A DNA stretch of 64,000 nt from a virus: IMG/VR virus record IMGVR_UViG_3300031758_000049, positions 1 through 64,000 of that record. One strand, 5' to 3'. The position numbers and the translations under genes are program-made. The notes beneath the pieces are model-generated. The model ran no database searches, had not been told where the DNA came from, and saw only the letters and a program-made list of their open reading frames with translations. The stretch's first letter is position 1, and each line of letters opens with the position of its first letter. Below, in pieces: positions 28,646 through 38,900 of this stretch.

Positions 28646-31252
28646 TTATACTTCCTCTTGCTGAGCATATGGTCCAGCATTAAAGTTCATAGTAGTATTA
28701 AGATCTTTTAAGTATTGACTATTGTTACTAGCTGTAGTACCTCTATCTCCAGTCAATAACTTATAGATTGTAGCGTCATCTACACCTGGAAGTTTACTCT
28801 TAAGAGTATTAAATTGAGTAGCCATATCTGCTGGATTGTATTCTGGAGTAACTGGTTTACCATTAGTAAAACTAACAAGACCACCTTTTCTTGGATCAGT
28901 TTTATATTGATCGTAAACTAAGTTTAGATTAGCCGCATTAACAGCATTAGTAATTGCATCAATATATCCTTGTCTTATATTTTGACGAGCTAAAGCTTTA
29001 CTATTATCAAACTGTTGATTAGCTATTGTATTCTTATCAAAAAGAGCTGTCTTTAAAGCAGCTTTCTGTTGAGCAGCTTGATTTAAAATTTGAGCTTTTT
29101 GCATCTCAAATTGATTCTGAACACCAACATTAAGATTATTATATTTTCCTAATACATCAGCAGCAGCAGCACCAGCTTGTCCAGTAACACCAGATAATCT
29201 AGATGATAAAGCTTGAGGACCTGCAAAGGTTGCAAGACTATTCATAGCCATAGCTGATTGCTCACCTATCTTTGCTAGTTCTCTTTCGGGACTATAAAAA
29301 GTAGGCTCCCCAGTAAAAGTACCCGGAGTAGCTTGCCAAGCCATATACTTTTTTAATCTTGCAGCATCACCAAGAGCACCTGCTATTTTAATTAAATCTT
29401 GTTTAAAAATAGGAGCTTCTCCAGATTGTGAAACATACTGAGGATCTTTTACAGTAACATCTTCTTCAATCTCTGTATCTTCCTCTGCAACTAATCCTTC
29501 TCCAATAATATCATCTCCAGCTATACCAGCTATTTCACCTGCAGTAGTATTAGTATATACTCCATCTGCTTTAGAAAAGTTTTGTTTTTCTTTACCTCCA
29601 AATTTTTCATCACTTGCTCCTAATTGATCTTGAATAAAAGGTTTTATAAGTTCTTTAGTTTCTTCATCTTTTATAGTACCCGCATCTCTATCTTTTAATA
29701 ACTCGGTAAAGCCTATATAAGATAATTGTTGAATACCAACTTCTTTATTTCTAGCAGCTTTTTCTTGAGGAAGTGGTAGTCCCGCTTTTGCAAATGCTTC
29801 ATCTAAAGTTTTATATGGAACATCTTTACACTTACTATTACTAAGTAATTTACCACTTTCAGTATCAAAACATTCATATACTTTTTTTAATTCTTCTTTG
29901 TTTACATTAAATAATTTAGCTGTTTTTAGATTTCTTTCATTAAGCTCAATAAACTTTTTAGCAAGTTCTTCTTCAGTCATGTTCTCAATATCAGCTCTTG
30001 TAAAACCAGGTTGCTTACCAAGATATCCTTGATCTTTACCAAATTCTTTATCTTTATCATATGCCTCTAACATTTTTTGTTTTAATGCTGCAGCTACTTT
30101 AGGATTAGAAAATCTATCTTTAATTAGCTTTATTTGTTGATCAAGTAATTCTTGATCATTTTTTGCATTAAGATATTTTCCTTTATTAACTTGATAATAT
30201 TTACCATCTTTATCTTTAGTATAAACAGGCTTATCACCAGATTCAGCAAAAGCTTTATCTCTAGCTTTTATATAATCATTTTTTGTTTTATATTCTGGAT
30301 TAGTTTGATCAATGATTATAGCATCTGCGGGTATGTTTTGTTTCTTAACTATTTTTTTAGTTTTAACAGTTCTAGTACCACCACTAGTTGTTTGAGTAGT
30401 ACCTTGCGTATTAGTACCTGGTCGACCATATCCTATAATTCTCCCTTGAGCATTTATAATCTCAATCATATTAGTAGACGGATTATATCTATAAGCAACA
30501 CCGCCTCTTCTAACAGCTCTTCCAAATTGAGCTTTAGGTAGTCCAACTTGTTTACCATATTTTGCTGTATCCTCTACTTCTTCTCCCTCTTCTTCAGGTT
30601 CAGCTTCAGTTTGAGTAAAGAACTCTTCAGGATTCATGTTCATCATATCAACATATGGCTGAGATATTTTTGGTATACCTTGAGGAAATCCTTTTAATGA
30701 TTCTTGAGCTAAACCAAGCTTAGCCATCTTAAGACTAATATTAGCAAGCATCATCTCCGCTGTTTTCCTTTGCATTTTATCACTATCTGGATCTGCTAGA
30801 ACTGCTCTATACTTATTCATATCCGGAAGCTTTTTGGCTATATCAGCTGGTACAACACCTTTCTTTAATTGCTTTTTATTTGTAATACCAAACTCATTTA
30901 AGATTTCAGAACCTTTTAAAGCCATCTCTCTAGCTGCTGAAAAAATAAAACTATCTTCTGGAAGATTAAGTTTTGTTCCATTATTATAATGTTTTTTTCC
31001 ACCAATTTTATGACCACTTGGTAAACCTGATCCATCAAGATTAGCTACTACATATTCTCCTAATTCAGCTTCAAGATTAGGTTTTGCTTTACGATCTTCA
31101 GTTAAAGTATTACGAGTACTAATAGGCTTCTTAGAATTTTGAGCTAGAAGCGCTGGCCAATTTAAAGTTTTAGCATTAGAAGAACCTTTTACTTCCATAC
31201 CCTCTGCTGCCTTTGGTAACTTTGGGTAACTTATTATTCTAACTTTTTTCAT
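28646..31252 (-). CDS. Virion cargo protein with LPKAQFG/RGG motifs and C-terminal helices
   Basis: 868 residues. The N-terminus (MKKVRIISYPKLPKAAEGM) and the block KLNLPEDSFIFSAAREM belong to a crAss-like cargo type I have seen before. After an acidic stretch (EAEPEEEGEEVEDTAKYG) comes LPKAQFGRAVRRGG, related to the aromatic/basic-GG motifs repeated in the next upstream gene. A Gly/Thr-rich linker and a Lys-rich helical middle follow. The C-terminal 230 residues are Ala/Gln-rich amphipathic helix (QNQFEMQKAQILNQAAQQK), resembling phage internal or pilot proteins. The gene lies 2 bases after the 1574-residue cargo gene. Function beyond cargo or ejection is unknown. Confidence 0.75.
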   Translation of the reverse strand: MKKVRIISYPKLPKAAEGMEVKGSSNAKTLNWPALLAQNSKKPISTRNTLTEDRKAKPNLEAELGEYVVANLDGSGLPSGHKIGGKKHYNNGTKLNLPEDSFIFSAAREMALKGSEILNEFGITNKKQLKKGVVPADIAKKLPDMNKYRAVLADPDSDKMQRKTAEMMLANISLKMAKLGLAQESLKGFPQGIPKISQPYVDMMNMNPEEFFTQTEAEPEEEGEEVEDTAKYGKQVGLPKAQFGRAVRRGGVAYRYNPSTNMIEIINAQGRIIGYGRPGTNTQGTTQTTSGGTRTVKTKKIVKKQNIPADAIIIDQTNPEYKTKNDYIKARDKAFAESGDKPVYTKDKDGKYYQVNKGKYLNAKNDQELLDQQIKLIKDRFSNPKVAAALKQKMLEAYDKDKEFGKDQGYLGKQPGFTRADIENMTEEELAKKFIELNERNLKTAKLFNVNKEELKKVYECFDTESGKLLSNSKCKDVPYKTLDEAFAKAGLPLPQEKAARNKEVGIQQLSYIGFTELLKDRDAGTIKDEETKELIKPFIQDQLGASDEKFGGKEKQNFSKADGVYTNTTAGEIAGIAGDDIIGEGLVAEEDTEIEEDVTVKDPQYVSQSGEAPIFKQDLIKIAGALGDAARLKKYMAWQATPGTFTGEPTFYSPERELAKIGEQSAMAMNSLATFAGPQALSSRLSGVTGQAGAAAADVLGKYNNLNVGVQNQFEMQKAQILNQAAQQKAALKTALFDKNTIANQQFDNSKALARQNIRQGYIDAITNAVNAANLNLVYDQYKTDPRKGGLVSFTNGKPVTPEYNPADMATQFNTLKSKLPGVDDATIYKLLTGDRGTTASNNSQYLKDLNTTMNFNAGPYAQQEEV

Positions 31253-31254
31253 AA

Positions 31255-34200
31255 TTATTCAAATATTTCTAATGTTCCACCCATAGCCATGAAGTTATTA
31301 ATATCTTCTTCAGTCATATAAATATATTCTGCATCTTGACCTTGTCCACCATATTTACTTTGTTGTATTCCTGGATTAATATTAGCATCCATAAAAGATT
31401 GTATACCTGTAGTTTTAGCACCTTCTCTGTATGGATCAAACCTATGTTCATTAATAGTATTTTTACCTAGATCATATGGTTGATCTTTTACAAAAGTAGC
31501 ATCAGCTCCTTGTAAACCAGCTAACATTGCTTGAGAAGCTTTACGCTGTTGAGCATTATTTAAAACACCAGTAAGACCTTGCATAATAGCTTCAGTAGCA
31601 TAAGGATTAAAAATACTAGGTCCTCTTTCAGTGATTACCAATTTATCAGCTCTATTAACACCACCTGGAAAGAATCTTTTTAATCCTTGATTATTAAATC
31701 CTCCACCATATTTTTGATTTGGCATAACAGCATTTTCTTCTGCTGCTTGTTCTAAAGAAGGATCAATATTAAAATTTAAAGGTTCATCAGCTGCAGTACT
31801 TACTGGATAAGGATTATATACTGTTGGAACAGTAGAAGCTGCATTACTTAAACCTAAAAAATTAGGTCTTTTTGCTGCTTCTATTTTTTGTAATTTTTTT
31901 TCTATTTCTCTTTTTTGTTGTTCTTTTTCTGCTTTTAGTTTCCATCCTGGACCTAAATATTCTGCTGTATTCCAAGAAGCATCATATACTGGTTCTTGTT
32001 TTGGGAATACTGAATAATCTATAGTAACAGGTAAATCATAATCAGCAGAATTTTTTTCACGACCTGAAATACTTGAACTACTTCCGCTATCAGCACCAGG
32101 TCTTTTAGTAATTTTAAGTTTTTTTACACGAGGACCTAATCCTAATGCATCACGTAATAAACCTTTCTTTTCTGAATACTCAAGATCAAATCCCATATCA
32201 GCATATTCTTTTTTCATTGCTGCTTGTTGCTCTGGAGTAAGATTACTCATATTAGGATATCCTGTTCCTTGATTTATATTTGAAAATATAGGATTTGAAC
32301 TATTTCCTCTAACTCTAAAATTATATCTATAACCTCCATATCCATCAGATCCAATACCTCTTCTAGATACTGGATAAAGATTTCCAGCTTGTGTTCCTTG
32401 ATTAATATCACTCATTTTAATGATATTTTCTTTAACACCCATAGCTACTAAATCATCATAAGACATATCTTTATTTAAAGCTACACCCATTTTTTCTTCT
32501 AGTGCACTTCTTAATTTTGATTGTCTATCTTTTTGTTCCCACTCATCAGCCCATGTCCATTCACCTCCTGGTGCGTATGACGGATATCCACCATAAGCAA
32601 ATCCACCGGGACTATTCCAATCAAAGTTTCCTGCACTTGGATTAACTTCAACTTCAGTTCCTTTATAAGGTGTTTCTGTAGAAACATTAGGACCTGTGCC
32701 TGTATATTGATCACTTACTATTTTTTCTTTTTCTTGTGGTTTATCAAAAACATTACCCAATGGTTCAGAAATATCTAAACCAAGTTGTGGTATACCTGAT
32801 TTTAAACCAGCCATTGAATCATCTGCCATAGTTTGATAAACATTCATCTTTTTTTGTATATAAGGATCTTTCTCATATACTGGTTTTGCTTGATCAAAAT
32901 ATCCACCTTCATTAAAATAGTTTTTTATCCGCGGCATCATCTGTTGTTTTACCTTTTGAGCTTCTTCTCTAGCAATAGCTTTCATAGCATTACTTTGTAA
33001 AAATTTCAAAAGATTATTTTTTTTATTTCCTATTTGAGCATCTATAGAATTCATATCTTGAGGAGCACTAGAACTAGGTCCTCCTGTTTCATATTTAGAT
33101 TCCCAAGGAAATCCACTAAAGAAATATTCAGCAGTAGGTTGTTGTGGAAAAGCTATTCCATTTGTCATACCACCTCTCATATACTGAGGTTGAAAAGGAT
33201 AACCACTAAAGAACATATCCGCAGGTGGTTGTTGTGGATATGCCTCTGCAGGTGACATCCCACCTTGACGATAGAATCCTACAGGACTATTAGGTACAAA
33301 ACCTCTAGCATAAAACTCAGCAGCGGTTGGTTGTTGAGGAAATGCAATTTCTTTATCAGTTAACTTTTTCATATTAGTATTATTTGTTGACCCACCTTCT
33401 GCAAAAGGCTTGTAATATTTTTTACCCTTTGGACCAAATAGCGTCTCATTTCTTTTAAACAACTCGTTGATACTTGATTGTATATTTTTGTTTGTAAATT
33501 TACTATTTATTTTTAATTTTTTTGAGCCACCTTTTTTCATATAATCTTCTTCATTAAAATTTAAATCTTTAAATCCACCACCGTATTTTTCTTCTTGTAA
33601 AGCTTCAGCACCTAATACTCCAGCTCCTATTGTTGTTGGAATTAATCCAGGAGCTTCATTCATTAATCTTGCTAATTCTTTATATTTCCAAGGAGGTGTA
33701 AATTTTAAAAGTCTAGTTCCTTCTTTAAAATTTTTACCAGTAGAACTTAATTGAGTAAGAGCATCTAATCTAGCTTTAGCAAGCATCCAAGGAGTTATTG
33801 TTTGATAATCATCTTTAATAATACCTCTATTTAATAGTCTATTTCTAAGTTCTTCTTCAAAAGGATAAGCTTCATTTGTTAAACTTCTACCACCAGCATT
33901 TTCAAAATAATCTAAATCACCTTTTGATTGACGTGTAAGAGCTAGTCGCCAAGCTTTATCTGCAAGATTTTTAGATTTTATCATTTCTAATAAATCATAA
34001 TCTATTGGCATTTTTCCTTTTTGAATACTATGTCCTATTTCATGACGAGCTACACCTTTATTTGTTTCAAATCCACTTCCAAGTGCAATAGTTCCTGGTT
34101 CAAAATTTGGATTAAGAAAGTCTCCATATTGATCATCAAGATTAGTAATAGTACTATTTATAGGAAATAAATCAGGTGGTGCTTCAACATTTTTTATATC

Positions 34201-35979
34201 AAAAACTTGTTTTCTACTAAAATGAGCATTTTGATTAGGCATAAAATGCTCAACCATAGCTTTATTTTTTAAAATTTTTGGATCTGTTTCTGAAATTGTA
34301 GCCAGAGCTCTAGCCTGATTATATTCAGTTGCTGCATTTATTTCATTTATTCTTGTTTGTACTAACCAATCTAATTGTCTATCATTTAAAGTAGGGTCTG
34401 CTTTTGCAAATTGATTCTTTAATCTTTTTTGACCTTCTGGAGATAACAATCTATTTACAAATTTTTCACCTTCTTTACGTATTGTATTATCAGCAGTTTT
34501 TATACTTTTAACTAAATTTTTAACATCATATCCTTTTTTAAATATTGCTCCTGCTGGAATAATATCCGCAATATCTAATACTTCATCTAATCCTTCTCCA
34601 TAATTTACTCCTGTTAGTGGATTAATTCCTGAGAATCCTTGACCACTTCCTAAAGAATAATCTAATGCAGCAATACCAGATCCTAAAATATCAGCACCTG
34701 TTTGATATAAACCTTCAAGTGTTCCTATTGGATCAGATACTCTTCTTTGAATTGCAGATAAAGGACTTGTTTCATAAATAAAACGTGCTAAACCTGATGC
34801 GGCACCTAACAAAGATTCATCCTCATTTTTTTTATAATAATCTTTTCCAAAACCTGCTTTACTTCTAATACTTCTACCTATAGAACCAGAATCAGTTATA
34901 AGTCTTTTTTCTTCTTTAGTAAGACTATCCCAATTAGGGTATCTTTGAGAACCACTTCTTTGCCACTGTGGAGTTCCATAACCAATTCCTGGATCAATAT
35001 CTTCTTCTCCATAAGCTGGTCTAAAAGAGTTTCTATCTACAGAAGGACTTGTCTCTAATACATAAGCTAATTCTTCTGGAGTCAATACTGCATTAGTTGC
35101 TGTTGAAGTAACTGTAGCTTCAGGTAACATGTTTGGTGCTTCAAATACATCACCTACTTGTCTATAAAGATTAGCATAATATTTTCTATATTCATCACTA
35201 TCTGTATTTAAAGTTTTAACTCCTTCTGGTGTATCTACTTGAACATATGTACCAGACTCTGATTGCATACCCTTTTGAGCAATAGGAATAAATCCACCTC
35301 TTTTTTGTTTAGAAATATATCTCATTCTCTGAAGCTCTGGATCATAAACAAGATCAAAATTATTATAGGATTCCGGATTAAGATAATGTTGATTAGCTTC
35401 CATCCATGCTGTACTACCTGGAGCAACTCCTTCTCCTGGTTGATAATTTTTAAGCCAAACACCAGTATTAGGATTAACACTAAATCCATGATACGAATCA
35501 TCATATTCATTAAGTGTCCAATCGGGATTGTTTTTTAAAGCCTCTTCAAAATTACTAGGTTTACCTAAAGCATCCCACATCCCGTAATGATCATACTGAT
35601 TAGGATCTCCATAAGTCCAATCTTCACGAGCTTGTCTATTCTCAGGAGCAGTAATATTATATGCTAAAAAAGCTTCCCAATCTTCTGGTGGAGTAGGACC
35701 TCCTAACTGTCTTTTCATTGGATATTCTGTAACACTAGAACCTGGAAAAAAATACTCTGCTCCTGGATACATCATCTGTGTATTACCTAGATTATCTTTT
35801 CCACGTAAAGGATAAGAAATTCCTTCCATAGTAATTGGAGTCCCAAATTGATTACCTAAAATCTTAGTAATCTGTCCAGTATATTTATATTGGCCATCCT
35901 GAGAAACAATAGCGTCTTTAGGCTTAGCAAGTTTCTTAGCCGTAGATTTAACTTTTAACTCTTTACTATTATAGCCCAT
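31255..35979 (-). CDS. Virion cargo protein with HEIGH zincin motif and many GG motifs
   Basis: 1574 residues. Residues 646-650 are HEIGH within GVARHEIGHSIQ, the HExxH signature of zincin metalloproteases; a later NEAYPFEEELRNRLL could give the third ligand. At least fifteen Gly-Gly sites follow an aromatic or basic residue (QLGGP, KRGGF, KYGGG, KKGGS, RQGGM, MRGGM, KYGGQ). Residues about 876-968 hold three imperfect repeats of roughly 30 residues, each with PQQP, an FFSG-like block and a closing GG. The C-terminal part contains a Lys/Glu-rich helix. It directly follows the muzzle-type gene with a TAATG stop/start overlap, suggesting translational coupling. By position it matches the first crAss-like cargo protein. 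Protease activity is inferred from the motif only. Confidence 0.75.
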   Translation of the reverse strand: MGYNSKELKVKSTAKKLAKPKDAIVSQDGQYKYTGQITKILGNQFGTPITMEGISYPLRGKDNLGNTQMMYPGAEYFFPGSSVTEYPMKRQLGGPTPPEDWEAFLAYNITAPENRQAREDWTYGDPNQYDHYGMWDALGKPSNFEEALKNNPDWTLNEYDDSYHGFSVNPNTGVWLKNYQPGEGVAPGSTAWMEANQHYLNPESYNNFDLVYDPELQRMRYISKQKRGGFIPIAQKGMQSESGTYVQVDTPEGVKTLNTDSDEYRKYYANLYRQVGDVFEAPNMLPEATVTSTATNAVLTPEELAYVLETSPSVDRNSFRPAYGEEDIDPGIGYGTPQWQRSGSQRYPNWDSLTKEEKRLITDSGSIGRSIRSKAGFGKDYYKKNEDESLLGAASGLARFIYETSPLSAIQRRVSDPIGTLEGLYQTGADILGSGIAALDYSLGSGQGFSGINPLTGVNYGEGLDEVLDIADIIPAGAIFKKGYDVKNLVKSIKTADNTIRKEGEKFVNRLLSPEGQKRLKNQFAKADPTLNDRQLDWLVQTRINEINAATEYNQARALATISETDPKILKNKAMVEHFMPNQNAHFSRKQVFDIKNVEAPPDLFPINSTITNLDDQYGDFLNPNFEPGTIALGSGFETNKGVARHEIGHSIQKGKMPIDYDLLEMIKSKNLADKAWRLALTRQSKGDLDYFENAGGRSLTNEAYPFEEELRNRLLNRGIIKDDYQTITPWMLAKARLDALTQLSSTGKNFKEGTRLLKFTPPWKYKELARLMNEAPGLIPTTIGAGVLGAEALQEEKYGGGFKDLNFNEEDYMKKGGSKKLKINSKFTNKNIQSSINELFKRNETLFGPKGKKYYKPFAEGGSTNNTNMKKLTDKEIAFPQQPTAAEFYARGFVPNSPVGFYRQGGMSPAEAYPQQPPADMFFSGYPFQPQYMRGGMTNGIAFPQQPTAEYFFSGFPWESKYETGGPSSSAPQDMNSIDAQIGNKKNNLLKFLQSNAMKAIAREEAQKVKQQMMPRIKNYFNEGGYFDQAKPVYEKDPYIQKKMNVYQTMADDSMAGLKSGIPQLGLDISEPLGNVFDKPQEKEKIVSDQYTGTGPNVSTETPYKGTEVEVNPSAGNFDWNSPGGFAYGGYPSYAPGGEWTWADEWEQKDRQSKLRSALEEKMGVALNKDMSYDDLVAMGVKENIIKMSDINQGTQAGNLYPVSRRGIGSDGYGGYRYNFRVRGNSSNPIFSNINQGTGYPNMSNLTPEQQAAMKKEYADMGFDLEYSEKKGLLRDALGLGPRVKKLKITKRPGADSGSSSSISGREKNSADYDLPVTIDYSVFPKQEPVYDASWNTAEYLGPGWKLKAEKEQQKREIEKKLQKIEAAKRPNFLGLSNAASTVPTVYNPYPVSTAADEPLNFNIDPSLEQAAEENAVMPNQKYGGGFNNQGLKRFFPGGVNRADKLVITERGPSIFNPYATEAIMQGLTGVLNNAQQRKASQAMLAGLQGADATFVKDQPYDLGKNTINEHRFDPYREGAKTTGIQSFMDANINPGIQQSKYGGQGQDAEYIYMTEEDINNFMAMGGTLEIFE
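33080..33352 (-). repeat. Three in-frame repeats encoding PQQP...FFSG...GG units
   Basis: Within the 1574-residue cargo gene, residues about 876-968 contain three imperfect units of roughly 30 residues. Each starts with (I/E)A(F/Y)PQQP, continues with a Phe/Tyr-rich core (FYARGF, FFSGYPF, FFSGFPW), and ends in a Gly-Gly motif (RQGG, MRGG, ETGG). The DNA copies differ, so the duplication is not recent or is under protein-level selection. Confidence 0.8.
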
Positions 35980-38900
35980 TATCGTGGTGAATATAAGTTT
36001 TTATTTGTAGCTACCATAAATAGCATCTTTCTATTTCCGCTAATATTTCTACGTAAAAATACATAATTAGAATAGTGTCTAAACTTCTTCCGCTCTAATT
36101 CATTTTTATTATAGTTCAAATTATTAGGATTTAAAGTTCTAATATAACCATTTACAGCGGTATTCCAAATTAATCTTTCAGCAAAAGTACCAACCATTGA
36201 TATCGGAGGATAAGGAGATCCAATAGGAAACTCTCCTCTCGAGTCAGTAATATCCCAGAATTGATTAAACCTAAATTTATTCTCCTCTTTAGAAAAAAGT
36301 ATCTGAATATTATTAGGAGTTATCTGTGGATACTGAATAATCAATGGAGCATTATTCTTTGGAGTAAGATTAAGTTTTAATAAACCGGAACACTGCTCAG
36401 TATTATAAATCACAGCATCATCAAAGTTGAAATCTAAAACATGGAATCTATCATAACAATTATCACCGTATCTAAATACTTCCATCATATACTCAATACT
36501 GCGCAATGTATTTATTGTTACACCAGTATTCACAACATACTCAATCTCAAAAGGAAAGTTATCACCATAATAGTTACAATACAAATCACAACGCTTATTG
36601 TGTATCCACATTCCATTAGCAAAGTTCGGATCGGTAGTAGTATTCTTTATAGAGATGAAGGTGTTCTTACCAGGGATAAAGAGATTAGGATGCCAATCGT
36701 GCCAACTAACCCAACTCTCAGTTTTAATATCATAAGACACAGTCCATGAAGCATCCTCAAAATAAGTAGGATCACCAAGCTTAACAGGAAGAAACTGATT
36801 AACCAAGAAGTTGTCCTTGTCCACATATGTTAAAGTAGTGCCATCAGGAAGATCTCGCTTCTTGACAAAATCTCTCTTGGTAAAATATACTATCATCGAC
36901 TCATTGTCATAGACCGATTGACACCCGATACCAATCACTGGGTTATCTATTAATTCAAAGTTAGGAAACTCTAGTACTAGTTGATATGGAAGGTAAGCTG
37001 CAAACCACCACTTAAGATCTTTCAGTGTTATCTCTTCTATACCATTCTGCATCTTAAATATCTTACCTTGATTCTGGGATACCCAAAAAATACCAGCTGG
37101 GGTATTACTTATACTTAATCCATCTTGACAAGATCCATACTCATATGGTCTATCTGAGCTAACTATGTTTTGTTGTGGTTGTGAAAATAATCCACCATCC
37201 CCTATTGTAAGTTTTGTTCCCGCATCAGTTTGAAGTTGATCTACTCCTAAGAACTGAACAGGACTCTCATTGTAAAAGAATATCATCACCCCATTTTTAT
37301 TAATAGGCTTGATAGATACTGGTCTAGATAAAAACTTCTTGTAATTGTTTACAAGGAAGAATAGCCAGTTATCTCTTTTACTTTCTAGTTGTGCCGGTAA
37401 TGAATAAATAATTTGATTAGGATCATAAACATAACAGTTCTCTGCTATTTCCGCATTATAATCTCGAGGTTGAGTATTACCCCAAGAAATATAATTTATA
37501 TAGCTACTAGCTATACTTAAGCTTCTATCGTATTTAAAGTAATTACCGGACTTAATAATATTAGTGTCAAATATTGTTTTAACATCTAAAATTGGATAAT
37601 GCTTTTGTGTATCTAATTCTCCCCAATCACGAAGAGCAATATTGATATCAGTCTCTACATAGAAGTCTCTGATCCCTGAATTAAAAAGATAGAAGTAACT
37701 ATAGGCTACACCAAATCTTAATTTTGCTCCTAATGGACCAGTAAATATTCCACAACTAGGACCATCAAGATTATATAACCCACTAGGTAATGCTGCAGCA
37801 AAATTAAAAGTTCCTGCCATAAGTTGATCAATAAGTCCTGTAAAGAAATTTGACATCTCATATTTTTGACTATCTAACCAATAACGAGGAAATGGTAACA
37901 TTCGATGAGCAAGATAATTATATTCAAATCCATCTGGCTCATCATATAACCACTCATAGAAAAAGAAGAAAGTATTTTTTTCTGTATATCGACCTATATA
38001 AATATCACCATTAAATAATTGATTACTAGTTAATCTTCCCGTTACAACTGTAGGATCATATACTACAGGACAAACTGAAACTGGAACTTGTATAATAGAA
38101 TCTATTTGGCCATATTGATTTCTTATTCTTTGTTTATATCCTACATAAAAACAAGATGAATTAGTTTTAAAAGATGATTTAGTAGGATCTTTTAATACAT
38201 CAACACCATTTGTTATATCATCTGTATCACTAAGATCAGCAACATCACTTGCTTTTTGTCTTGTATTATCTCCAGTTGGAAATGGAAAATCACCATTAAT
38301 TTCTATACTAACATGTGTAGTTCGATATAAATTATTAATAGTAAAATCAGATGAGAAATCTGTTAATTGAGGACCAGTATATTGTTGATTTAAAATTTGT
38401 TTTCTTCTACTATTAGGTCCTGGAGGAGGTACTGCAAAATCATATAAACAATGAGAATTATATTTAAGAGCATAATCTCTAAATCTTATCATAGCTCGTA
38501 TAAGATCTAAAGTAACATCTGCTGATTGAGTAATATTATAAATAGTTTGAAAGGCTCCTTGAGCAAATGCTAATATACCATTTTGATAATCTAAATCACC
38601 AAAATCAGTTTCATATTCTCTATATGGAGAATCTGATAAAAAATTAGCAAAAGCTGGTATTGTAGCTGTACTAACTCCTGAATTAAATATAAAATTTGAA
38701 GATTGACCAATTAAGTTAGCAACAAAAGTTGCAGCTGTAGCACCTAGAGTTGTACTATTAGCTGTATCAACAGCTGCTTGATAAGTTGCTGCTGCAGTTC
38801 TACCTGCTGTCCAAATTGGTACTAAAAGTGGTTGAAGTAAATCAGAAAGTCCTGCTGTTGCTACTTCTACTCCTCCTGTTACTACTCCTGGTATATTACC

